This document shows positions 52,331 to 60,516 of a stretch of DNA of 64,000 nucleotides, in pieces. This DNA comes from Rosistilla carotiformis (GTDB taxonomy: Bacteria; Planctomycetota; Planctomycetia; Pirellulales; Pirellulaceae), in assembly GCF_007753095.1 (NCBI RefSeq), contig NZ_CP036348.1, positions 2,728,001-2,792,000 of the forward strand, in the 5' to 3' direction. The first letter of the stretch is position 1. Every line of letters begins with the position of its first letter. A model generated the notes under the pieces. The model saw nothing but the letters and a program-made list of their open reading frames with translations. It was not told the DNA's origin and searched no databases. Made by a program: the position numbers and the translations under genes.

Positions 52331-54139
52331 CTATTTTAAATCGCGGTACGGGTTGAACAGTTGATAGTTCAAGTGACGGTACAAGTCGCTGCTAGTGAGC
52401 AGTTCCTCGTGCCGCCCTTCGCCAGCGATCTGCCCATTGCTGAGAAGGACCACGCGTTCGGCAGCTCGCAGCGTTCGCAGTCGATGCGGAAGGATCACGA
52501 CCAACGTTCCCGTTTTGACAAGCTCCTGCAGCGCATCGAGGCAGGGATCTTCGGGCAGATCGGTCTGGCTGGCGGAGAGTTCTTCCACGATCACGACCGC
52601 CGGCTTGGCCAGCAGCGCCCGAGCGACGGCGACTTGATAGCGGCCGCTAGCTTCCAACCGCGAATCGCCCGGCGAGATCTCTGCCGAGAAGCCCTCTTCG
52701 AGTTGTTGGATCTTTTCGTAGATGCCAACTTTCCGAGTCACATCGGCTAGGTCGGCGGTGGTCACTCCGTCGGTGTTGGCTCGCAAATTCTCTTCGATCG
52801 AACCGGTCCAGATCGGGCCATCGCTGCCGACCCAAACGACTTGTTTGCCCAGGGCGCTGGGATGGATGTCGGCGATCGCCATCCCGTCGAGTGTCGCTTT
52901 GCCCGAGGCGGGGCGGCCAAATCCGAGCAGCAGTTCGACAATCGCGCGGAGCGCGGCGACGTCGGATCCCATCAAGGCGACCAAGCTGCCTGGTTCCAGC
53001 CGCAGCGAGATATCGTTCGCCAACACCTGCTGTTGGCCGTCATGCAGCGTGACGTGCGAGAGTTCGATCGCGTCGTTGAGTCCGCCGATTCCCAGTCGCT
53101 CGCTGGCGCCGGCTCGCGTCGGTTGATCGAGAAACGAAAAGACGGTCGCTGCAGAATCGGCGGCGACTTGCATCAAATGTTGCGTCTTGGCGAGGCTAGC
53201 CGCTGCCATTCCGGCGCCAAACAGGCTGAGCGCCAAAACGATCGCCGCTGGCAACGTGAGCCCCGATGTCGGGTCGAGCAGGTTGACGCCAAGGGCGAAA
53301 AAGAGCAGGCCGATCGCCAGCGTAGCGGCCAATAAAAGAACCGGAACGCGGCGGATCGTCGTCTTGTCGCGGACCGCTTGCAGATCCATCAACTGTTGCA
53401 GTTGAGCGTTGTACAGCAGGTTAAACTCTTCGCCGGTCTGCAGCCGAGCCAGCATCGGTCCCTCTTGAACCATCTCGACCAGCCGTTCGCGCGACCGCGG
53501 CAGTTCCCATTGGCTCCCCTCGGGTTCATCCATGCCTTCGAGCCAGCGATAAAATTTCCAGACCAGCAACCAGCTGACGACTGCCAAAAGAGCCAACCAG
53601 ACATCGACGAGTCCGGCCAACAGGATACAGCCGATCAGGATCACGACGCGGCGGGGCGTGGTGCGATACCAAGCGATCAGTCCGCACCGCAGTTCGGGGA
53701 GCGAGTTGAGGATCAAGTGTTCGGCGCGGCGGCGTTGGGCGGTGACCCCTTCGGTCGAAGCGTGTTCGATACAGCGGGTCAACGTGTCGCGGTGCAGTTG
53801 GGCGACGACGCTGTCGGCGCGGAGGAAGACGATCCGGTAGAAGATTGACAACAACAGCGCTTGGGTCAGCGCGATCGCGACGCCAACGCTGCCGATCAAG
53901 ATCAATTGATGCAGCGGCTCCATTTTCAACAGCCATTCGGGCAACGGCACCGACAGATAACGGCCCAAGACAACCGGTGAAGCGTGCAGCCCGCGATCCT
54001 GCAGTAAGACGGTTGCGATTCCGGCAACCAGAAACCCCAACGGAATCAGCAACCCCGAGAGAATCGCACAAAAATTTCCGATGAGGGACGATGAACCGCT
54101 GGGCACTTGGCGTGCTCGCGAAAACGCGCTCGATGGCAT
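52331..54139 (-). CDS. ABC exporter half-molecule with degenerate ATPase motifs
   Basis: A 602-residue protein with an ABC-exporter layout: N-terminal membrane domain (about six helices, residues 25-310) and a C-terminal nucleotide-binding domain (about 345-602). The NBD is degenerate. Walker A reads ALMGSDVAALRAIVE instead of GxxGxGK(S/T), with no lysine. The signature reads LEASGRYQVAVARAL instead of LSGGQ. Walker B reads PAVVIVEELSA, with Asp changed to Glu. The D-loop SASQTD and the H-loop (VVILPHRLRT) are recognisable. It may be an ATP-binding-defective partner in a heterodimer or a regulatory scaffold. ATG 54139 is chosen over GTG 54154 by spacing from AGG. It is divergent from the DPP III gene. 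Confidence 0.85.
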   Translation of the reverse strand: MPSSAFSRARQVPSGSSSLIGNFCAILSGLLIPLGFLVAGIATVLLQDRGLHASPVVLGRYLSVPLPEWLLKMEPLHQLILIGSVGVAIALTQALLLSIFYRIVFLRADSVVAQLHRDTLTRCIEHASTEGVTAQRRRAEHLILNSLPELRCGLIAWYRTTPRRVVILIGCILLAGLVDVWLALLAVVSWLLVWKFYRWLEGMDEPEGSQWELPRSRERLVEMVQEGPMLARLQTGEEFNLLYNAQLQQLMDLQAVRDKTTIRRVPVLLLAATLAIGLLFFALGVNLLDPTSGLTLPAAIVLALSLFGAGMAAASLAKTQHLMQVAADSAATVFSFLDQPTRAGASERLGIGGLNDAIELSHVTLHDGQQQVLANDISLRLEPGSLVALMGSDVAALRAIVELLLGFGRPASGKATLDGMAIADIHPSALGKQVVWVGSDGPIWTGSIEENLRANTDGVTTADLADVTRKVGIYEKIQQLEEGFSAEISPGDSRLEASGRYQVAVARALLAKPAVVIVEELSASQTDLPEDPCLDALQELVKTGTLVVILPHRLRTLRAAERVVLLSNGQIAGEGRHEELLTSSDLYRHLNYQLFNPYRDLK

Positions 54140-54479
54140 GTGATAACCTGACACTCAGCAACGGAAGAAAATGGACAAGATGATATCGGCAAAGGTTTCA
54201 GCCATAAGCCAGCCGCTATTATAACCGCAAACCAGGCCCTGCGGTCATCGGCAGTCCGCCGAAACCCAGCGGCAGGGAGTGTTTTCACCGGCCCCGTTGC
54301 AAACCGATGTCTGGTGCTTCTGAAAGCAACATGCACCGCAAGGGGGCGATACGGTTTTGGCGTGCTAAGGGATGTCAAACGCGGTTATTGATTGCCGATT
54401 GGTTGGAACCGCAACCAGCCTTCGCTTCGCTACAATGGCCGCATCTTGTTTCGAAACCCGTGCAAAGGAATGACCCCCG
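54140..54479. other. Divergent promoter region between the ABC and dipeptidyl-peptidase III genes
   Basis: No gene is supported. A minus-strand TATAAT (54218-54223) in the context GGTTATAATAGCGGC lies about 79 bases from the ABC gene start. A plus-strand TACAAT (54431-54436) lies 43 bases before the dipeptidyl-peptidase III ATG. Neither has a strong -35. Confidence 0.45.
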
Positions 54480-56513
54480 ATGAATCGAATTTGGCTGCCG
54501 CTGATTGGATGTCTACTGAGTGCCACGCTGGCCGCTGCGGACGAGTCGCCGCAAGCGAACGATCCGGAGACGCGAAAGTACTTGTTGGACCGCGTCGATG
54601 ATGTCGCGATCGCGCAGCTGTATGTCGATGGATTCGAGCAGTTGCCACTGAACGACAAACTGCTGATCTACCATCTGACCCAAGCCTCGATCGCCGGCCG
54701 CGATATCTTCATCGACCAAAAGTACAAACATTCGTTGCTGTTGCGCGATCTGATCGAAGAGACGCTGACGCATGCCGACGGTATCGATCCCGAGGTCCTT
54801 GCCGAAATCCGTCGCTACGCAAAATTGTTTTGGGTTAACAACGGCCCGCACAGTGCGCTGACGTCGCAGAAAAATATCCTCCGCTGTTCGCCCGAGGCCT
54901 TTACCGCAGCGGTTCAAACCGCCGTCGACAACGGGGCCGACATTCCGCTTGCCGAGGGGCAGGATCTCGCGGGGCTGCTGTCGAGTCTCCAGGCGGTGCT
55001 GTTCGATCCGAAGTTCGATGCGTTTGTGACGCAGAAGTCGCCAGAGGACGGCGAGGACATTCTGACCGCGAGTGCGAATAATTTGTACGACGGCGTGGTC
55101 AGCAGCGACCTGGAGGGGTTTGAAGAAAAGTACCCGTTGAATTCGCGGTTGGTTAAAAAGGCCGATGGGACGCTGGAGGAGCAGGTTTATCGAGCGGGCT
55201 TCGACCACGTGATCCCCGGCGGAATGTACGCGCCCGAGCTGACCGAGGTCTGCAAACATTTGGAAGCTGCGATTCCCTACGCCACGCCCAAGATGGCCCG
55301 TGCGCTGGGGCTGCTGATTCACTATTACCACACCGGCGAAGCTGTCGACTTTCGCGAATACAACATCGCCTGGGTCGACGACAAAGACTCTCCGGTCGAC
55401 ACCATCAACGGCTTCATCGAAGTCTATATGGATGCTCGCGGACAGAAGGGTTCGTGGGAATCGGTCGTCTATTTTAACGATCCGGCCAAGATGGCGATGA
55501 TCACCGCGTTCTCGGAAAACGCTCAGTGGTTCGAAGATCAGATGCCGTTTGATCCGCGGTTTCGCAAACCGGAAGTGAAAGGGATTTCGGCCAAAGCGAT
55601 CCAGGTGGTGATCGAGACCGGCGATTCGGGACCGGTCACGCCTATCGGCATCAACCTGCCCAACGCGGGCGATATTCGCGAGCAGTACGGCAGTAAATCG
55701 GTCTCGTTGAGCAACGTGGTCGAAGCCTATGAGCGGGCGAGTTCCAAGAGCGCGCGAGCGGAGTTCTGTTTAAATGAAGAAGAGTACCGACGCAGCGCGA
55801 AATGGAAGAGTCTGACGTTGGCGTTGGAGGTGAACATGCACGAGGTGATCGGCCACGCCTCGGGACGCAACGCCGATTCCTTGAAAGTCGATCCGTCGAT
55901 CGCGATCAAAGAATATTATTCCGCGTTGGAAGAGGGCCGCGCCGATCTGGTTGCTCTCTACTTCATCGGCAATCCAAAACTCGTCGAACTGGGACTTGTC
56001 GATAACGCCGAGGATCTGCGTGAAATTCAACGGACTGCGTATGAGGAATACACGCGCAACGCGATGACTCAGTTGCGGCGATTGCCTACCAGCACGACGA
56101 TCGAAGAGGATCACATGCGGAACCGGCAGATGATCGTGCATTGGTTAGCGGCGAACACCGCGGCGATCGATGTGATCGAAAAGGATGGCAAAACCTATTA
56201 CCAAGTGATCGACGTCGACGGCTGGCACGATGGCGTGGGGCGGTTGTTGAAAGAGGTGCAGCGGATCAAGAGCGAAGGGGATCGGGCTGCGGCGGAGCGA
56301 TTAATGGAAGACTATGCGATCAAGATCAATACGAAACTACGCGATGAGGTATTGCAGCGCTACGAAGCGTTGGACCAGCCGGCCTATACAGGTTTCGTGA
56401 TGCCCCAATTGACGCTGGTGAGCGATCCGCAAGGGACGCCGATCGACGTGGCGATCGATTATCCGCAGGACATGGAAGCGCAGATGCTGCGGTGGTCGGG
56501 ACGCGTCAAATGA
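54480..56513 (+). CDS. Exported dipeptidyl-peptidase III (peptidase family M49)
   Basis: A 677-residue zinc metallopeptidase of the M49 family, with a signal peptide (about residues 1-20, ending LAAAD). The zinc site is HEVIGH (H454, E455, H459), the M49-type HExxGH, and the second motif is EEGRAD (484-489), where family members usually have EECRAE/D and the first Glu binds zinc. The N-terminal half is helical and long, as in the family. M49 enzymes remove dipeptides from small peptides and are mostly known from eukaryotes and some bacteria such as Bacteroides. A leader indicates an extracytoplasmic peptidase, fitting with the S9 peptidase in the neighbourhood. Confidence 0.88.
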   Translation: MNRIWLPLIGCLLSATLAAADESPQANDPETRKYLLDRVDDVAIAQLYVDGFEQLPLNDKLLIYHLTQASIAGRDIFIDQKYKHSLLLRDLIEETLTHADGIDPEVLAEIRRYAKLFWVNNGPHSALTSQKNILRCSPEAFTAAVQTAVDNGADIPLAEGQDLAGLLSSLQAVLFDPKFDAFVTQKSPEDGEDILTASANNLYDGVVSSDLEGFEEKYPLNSRLVKKADGTLEEQVYRAGFDHVIPGGMYAPELTEVCKHLEAAIPYATPKMARALGLLIHYYHTGEAVDFREYNIAWVDDKDSPVDTINGFIEVYMDARGQKGSWESVVYFNDPAKMAMITAFSENAQWFEDQMPFDPRFRKPEVKGISAKAIQVVIETGDSGPVTPIGINLPNAGDIREQYGSKSVSLSNVVEAYERASSKSARAEFCLNEEEYRRSAKWKSLTLALEVNMHEVIGHASGRNADSLKVDPSIAIKEYYSALEEGRADLVALYFIGNPKLVELGLVDNAEDLREIQRTAYEEYTRNAMTQLRRLPTSTTIEEDHMRNRQMIVHWLAANTAAIDVIEKDGKTYYQVIDVDGWHDGVGRLLKEVQRIKSEGDRAAAERLMEDYAIKINTKLRDEVLQRYEALDQPAYTGFVMPQLTLVSDPQGTPIDVAIDYPQDMEAQMLRWSGRVK

Positions 56514-56642
56514 CCGCTCCGCCTCGGCAGCTGATAGAAAAGAAAATGCAAAGCATCGCTGCCCCGACGATGCTAGAGTAAGTGCGACTGACCGGTTGCC
56601 CAGCAATCTGAACTCAGAACGGTCAACGCTTGTCTACGCCTA

Positions 56643-57005
56643 CTAGTGGCGATGGTGTCCGCGATGACCACGGTGGAGATCATAGTGGCCGGGAACATAG
56701 TGGTAGTGGTTACCGTGTGGTACGACCCTTGGCCCGTGGTAGTCGTAATGTGGGCGATGCGGATGATGTCCGCTGTAACCACGATAATACGACTGGTGTC
56801 GGTTGTAGCCATAGCTTGGCGAACCGTAACCGTAACCATACGAAGGTCGATAGCTGCGGCTGTAGCCGCCATAACCATAACTAGGCGTCCCAAATTGGAT
56901 GCTAAATCCTCCTCCCTGCGCTTGGGCTTTGGGGGTGTCGGCGAATGCGACCGCTGCCAAACAGAGGCATGGAATTCCGAACCATCGAATTGCACGTAAC
57001 ATCAT
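56643..57005 (-). CDS. Exported Gly/Tyr/His-rich protein
   Basis: A 120-residue exported protein. Residues 1 to about 28 are a signal peptide (MMLRAIRWFGIPCLCLAAVAFADTPKAQAQ). The mature part is built from GYG-, SYG- and HYH-like repeats and ends in a His-rich tail (HRGHRGHHRH). Tyr and Gly dominate the first half and His the second. Low complexity limits homology claims; metal binding and an adhesive or structural role are possible from composition. GGGAGG lies 6 bases before the first ATG, which supports translation. It stands alone between the DPP III gene (convergent) and the coiled-coil gene (divergent). Confidence 0.75.
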   Translation of the reverse strand: MMLRAIRWFGIPCLCLAAVAFADTPKAQAQGGGFSIQFGTPSYGYGGYSRSYRPSYGYGYGSPSYGYNRHQSYYRGYSGHHPHRPHYDYHGPRVVPHGNHYHYVPGHYDLHRGHRGHHRH

Positions 57006-57549
57006 CAGTTACCTCCCTAGAACTTTTCCGCGTCCGCTCGTTGAATCTTTTCTGCATTACCCATGCAGAGGTGTTTCAAATCGCTTCGGGCCGCGTTTTG
57101 ATCACTTTGAAAAACTCGCGACTCCCCAAACTCGGGGCGTCTTCACGTTGTGTACTAGATGACGCAAGCAGCGTGCCAAGTTTTGCAGCGCGCGCTACCA
57201 AAGCGGCACGCGATAGCGTGGAGCCCGGGATTTGCTGGCTAACCGAATTTCTCACTCCGTGGAACGGTTGTCGCTACGATCGGCGAATGTCGTCGAATCG
57301 ATGACACCTTGTGTTGGATTGATGACAGCCTGCGGGATTCCCACCGATTCCCCGCGCAAAGCTCAAGCTAGTACCCCCAGGTAGCCGAAGCGTGATAAAA
57401 GGCAAAACCGTTAAAGTCGTGCGCTGCGACTTTCGAATTGCTTGCAGTGACAATTCGTCTACTACCGTTTCGGACGATTTGTTAGAAGCAGCAGCCACGC
57501 GGTTCAGCAATCCAATCGTCACATCGGTGAAATCGGTCCGGAGTCATTC
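57006..57549. other. 544-base divergent region before the coiled-coil gene
   Basis: No supported gene. A 7-base inverted repeat (AAAGTCG 57413-57419, CGACTTT 57427-57433) lies about 130 bases upstream of the coiled-coil gene. It has no T run, so it is more likely an operator or folded leader than a terminator. No convincing -10/-35 pair was seen. Confidence 0.4.
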
Positions 57550-60456
57550 ATGGTCATCTCAATCGTCCTCTTCATTCTTGTGGGAATGGGCATCGGCCAC
57601 CTGATTTGGTATCGCGATCGATCCGAAGAGGAGGCGCGGATGCTGCACATCGAGGCCCGATACCGGAAGCTTCGCGCGATCACGCGGCAACGCAAACGCC
57701 AACATGCACAACAAGATCGCGATTGGAAGGAATCCCGCGCCCAGTGGGAGGGGATTCGTGACCAAAACAAAGAACTTACTCGGATCCAGCGAGAGCTAGA
57801 GATCCAGGCGAAGGAAGCCACCGCGCAGCAAACGCTATTAAGCCAGCAAACGCATGAGGCGGTGGAGCAGGCATCCCGAGAAGCAGCCGAGCGCGATCGC
57901 TTGATGAAAGAGTTGGCTGATGCACAGCTGGCCAAATCGAATGCAGAAGCGGATGCCAAGCGGCTCGACAGCGAACTGGATTCGCTGCGTCAACAGCTGG
58001 ACCAAATGCGACACGATCACGAAGTTCGACAGAACGAACTGAAACAGACCACCGACAAACGGGAATCGTTGCAACGCTTGCTTGATCAATCGCGACAACA
58101 AGTCACGAGCTTGCAAAGCGAAAATCAGCAATTGGATGCCGAACTCGAACAGCTCCGTCTGCAACGCGAACAATCGCTCGGCGAGATCGCCGCTCAGCAC
58201 GACCAGGAGATCGCGGCTGTCAAACGCCAACTGGCCGATGTGGAAACGCAGCGCGACGTGGCGGAGAAATCCCATGCGTCGGAGATCGCAACGCTAAGCG
58301 AACGATGGAACGAACAACAGCAAGCGAAGTTGAACGCTGTCACGGCGAAACATCGCCAAGAAGTCGAAGCATTGCAAAACCAGATTGCCCAGCAGGCAAC
58401 CGCCGCGGAAACCAACGCGACGACGTTCCAACAGCAGCTGGCTGACCTGCAAACGCGTTTGACTCGCGACCACGAAGCCGCGCTGACCGAAACGGCAGCC
58501 AAGCATCAGCAGGAATTGGACGCATTGCGGGACGAATGGTCGAAGCAAGCTGCGGGCAGCGAGAGCAAAGCCGCCACGCTCAAACAACAACTGGAAGCCT
58601 TGAAGACGCGTTTGACTCGCGAGCACGAAACCACACTGACCGAAACGGCAGCCAAGCATCAACAAGAGATCGCAACATTACGCGACCAACTGATGCAGCG
58701 TGCCGCTGGCAGCGAAAGCGAGGCTGCTACGCTGAAGAAACAGTTAGAAGATCAGAAGCTGCGTCTGACGCGTGAACAGGAAACCGTACTGACGCAAGCC
58801 AAGGAAAAGCATCAACAGGAAGTCGAAGCCTTACGCGACGAATGGATGCAGCGTGCCGCCGGCAGCGAAAGCGAAGCGACCACGCTCAAGCAGCAGCTGG
58901 AAGAATTGAAGACGCGATTAACGCGTGAACACGAAGCGGCGGTGACCGAAGCGGCCACGAAGCATCAACAGGAAATCAAGCGTTTGACGCAGCAGTATGG
59001 CGAGCAAGGAAAATCGGCGCTGGCCGACGCGACTGCCGATTTTGAAAAACGAATCGACGATCTGGCAGCCGAACTGGAAGCGGTCAACAACCAATCACGA
59101 TCGAAACAGGATGCGGCAACCAACACGATCAAGCGGCTGAGCGAACAGTGCCAAGCGTTGCAAGGTTTGGTCAGCGAAAGCGAAACCAAATCCGAAAAGC
59201 TCGTCGACCAGTTGAAGGTCCGAGACGAAGCCTTGGAAAATCTGCATCAAGAAATTCACAAGGTGCAAGTCGACCGTGATGGTCTGAAATCCGAACTCGA
59301 AACACTGAAGTTGCAGCGGCAAGAATTGCAACAGCATTGCGATGATTTGCAGACCGATCTTCAGGCTGCGGACGAATTGCAGGCGACGGTGGAACAACAG
59401 TCCGCCCACATCAAGCAGTTGGTCGGTCAACGCGACAACGCGATGGACCGGGCGAATGGTCTGGAGGCATCGTTGGCGGAAGTGGATGAGAAGTTGATCG
59501 CTCGCGATCAATCGATCGATCAATTGAAGCAGGAACTTGATGAAGTCACGACCGAACGCGCGGCGGTGTTGGCCAAACTGAACGGATTAACCGATTCCAA
59601 CAAGCAACTGAAGAAGCAGGTCGAAGCCACGTCGACCGAATTGGAACAACTCGCGGTCAAGGCGGCGATGCTGACCGAATTGGAACATCAACGCGACGAC
59701 GCGACGTTGAAGCTACAGTCGGCGAACGAGACCAACGCCAGCCTGCAGAAGAAACTGAACGAACAGGAACGCAGCCTGAAGAGTCAATTGGAAACGATGG
59801 AAGATCTGCAAGCCAGTCGCGACACGTTGACCGCCGACGCCGAATCGTTGCAGTCGGAGACCAAGACGCTGCGTTCGCAAATCGCGCAATTGACGAATGA
59901 TCTCGCGGCGTTGGAGAAACTGCGACCGCGGTTGGCCGAAATGACCAAAACGCTGGAAGCTGCCGAAGGTCGTAACACTGAACTTCAAAGCACTGTTAAA
60001 CAACTGAAGTCAGAACACAAGGAATTGTTGGGACAGGTTCAGCAGATCGAACCGTTGAAGCAGTTGCAAACACAGACCAAGCAACAGCTGACCCAAGCGG
60101 TGGAGGAACATCTGGAAACGGCGAAGCTGCTGGAGCGGCAATCGAACCGCGTCCAGGAGTTGCAAACCAAGATTGCCGAGTTTTCCCAGTTGCACCCTCA
60201 AGTCCAATCGCTTCGCAAACAGCTGGAAGATACGACGGGACACTTACGTGACGTGACCGAAGACTACAACGCCAGCCTGGACGCCAACGCCGAAGCAGAG
60301 CGTCGGATCATTGACTTGCAAACCCGACTGTCCGAACGGGCCGAAACCATTCGGGAACTGCGTCGCAGTCGAGGCGCCGTCGAAATCAGCGAGGTGGTCG
60401 ATGCGAACGATGCCCCCGACGTCATCCCCTTCAAGCAAAGAGACGAAGCGGCCTAA
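57550..60456 (+). CDS. 968-residue membrane-anchored coiled-coil protein with 51-residue repeats
   Basis: A very long helical protein. A single membrane helix (about 2-22, VISIVLFILVGMGIGHLIWY) lies at the N-terminus, followed by basic residues, so the coiled coil is probably cytoplasmic. Nearly the whole remainder is heptad-rich Gln/Glu/Leu/Ala/Arg sequence. About residues 297-480 contain four tandem 51-residue repeats with the core QLExLKTRLTREHE...LTETAAKHQQE...LRDEWMQRAAGSESEA. The encoding DNA repeats with a 153-base period around 58440-58990. No globular domain is visible. Such proteins often act as structural or spacer elements; a role in planctomycete cell shape or membrane organisation is speculative. 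Confidence 0.85.
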   Translation: MVISIVLFILVGMGIGHLIWYRDRSEEEARMLHIEARYRKLRAITRQRKRQHAQQDRDWKESRAQWEGIRDQNKELTRIQRELEIQAKEATAQQTLLSQQTHEAVEQASREAAERDRLMKELADAQLAKSNAEADAKRLDSELDSLRQQLDQMRHDHEVRQNELKQTTDKRESLQRLLDQSRQQVTSLQSENQQLDAELEQLRLQREQSLGEIAAQHDQEIAAVKRQLADVETQRDVAEKSHASEIATLSERWNEQQQAKLNAVTAKHRQEVEALQNQIAQQATAAETNATTFQQQLADLQTRLTRDHEAALTETAAKHQQELDALRDEWSKQAAGSESKAATLKQQLEALKTRLTREHETTLTETAAKHQQEIATLRDQLMQRAAGSESEAATLKKQLEDQKLRLTREQETVLTQAKEKHQQEVEALRDEWMQRAAGSESEATTLKQQLEELKTRLTREHEAAVTEAATKHQQEIKRLTQQYGEQGKSALADATADFEKRIDDLAAELEAVNNQSRSKQDAATNTIKRLSEQCQALQGLVSESETKSEKLVDQLKVRDEALENLHQEIHKVQVDRDGLKSELETLKLQRQELQQHCDDLQTDLQAADELQATVEQQSAHIKQLVGQRDNAMDRANGLEASLAEVDEKLIARDQSIDQLKQELDEVTTERAAVLAKLNGLTDSNKQLKKQVEATSTELEQLAVKAAMLTELEHQRDDATLKLQSANETNASLQKKLNEQERSLKSQLETMEDLQASRDTLTADAESLQSETKTLRSQIAQLTNDLAALEKLRPRLAEMTKTLEAAEGRNTELQSTVKQLKSEHKELLGQVQQIEPLKQLQTQTKQQLTQAVEEHLETAKLLERQSNRVQELQTKIAEFSQLHPQVQSLRKQLEDTTGHLRDVTEDYNASLDANAEAERRIIDLQTRLSERAETIRELRRSRGAVEISEVVDANDAPDVIPFKQRDEAA

Positions 60457-60516
60457 CGGCTTCCTGTGCCGGCGGATGACGCTCGGCACTGGGGATGCCA
60501 ACGCAGTGGCGGTTCG

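Noticed and set aside
56514-56642. Possible terminator between the dipeptidyl-peptidase III gene and the Tyr/His-rich gene
   Set aside because: I found no stem with a T run in this convergent gap.
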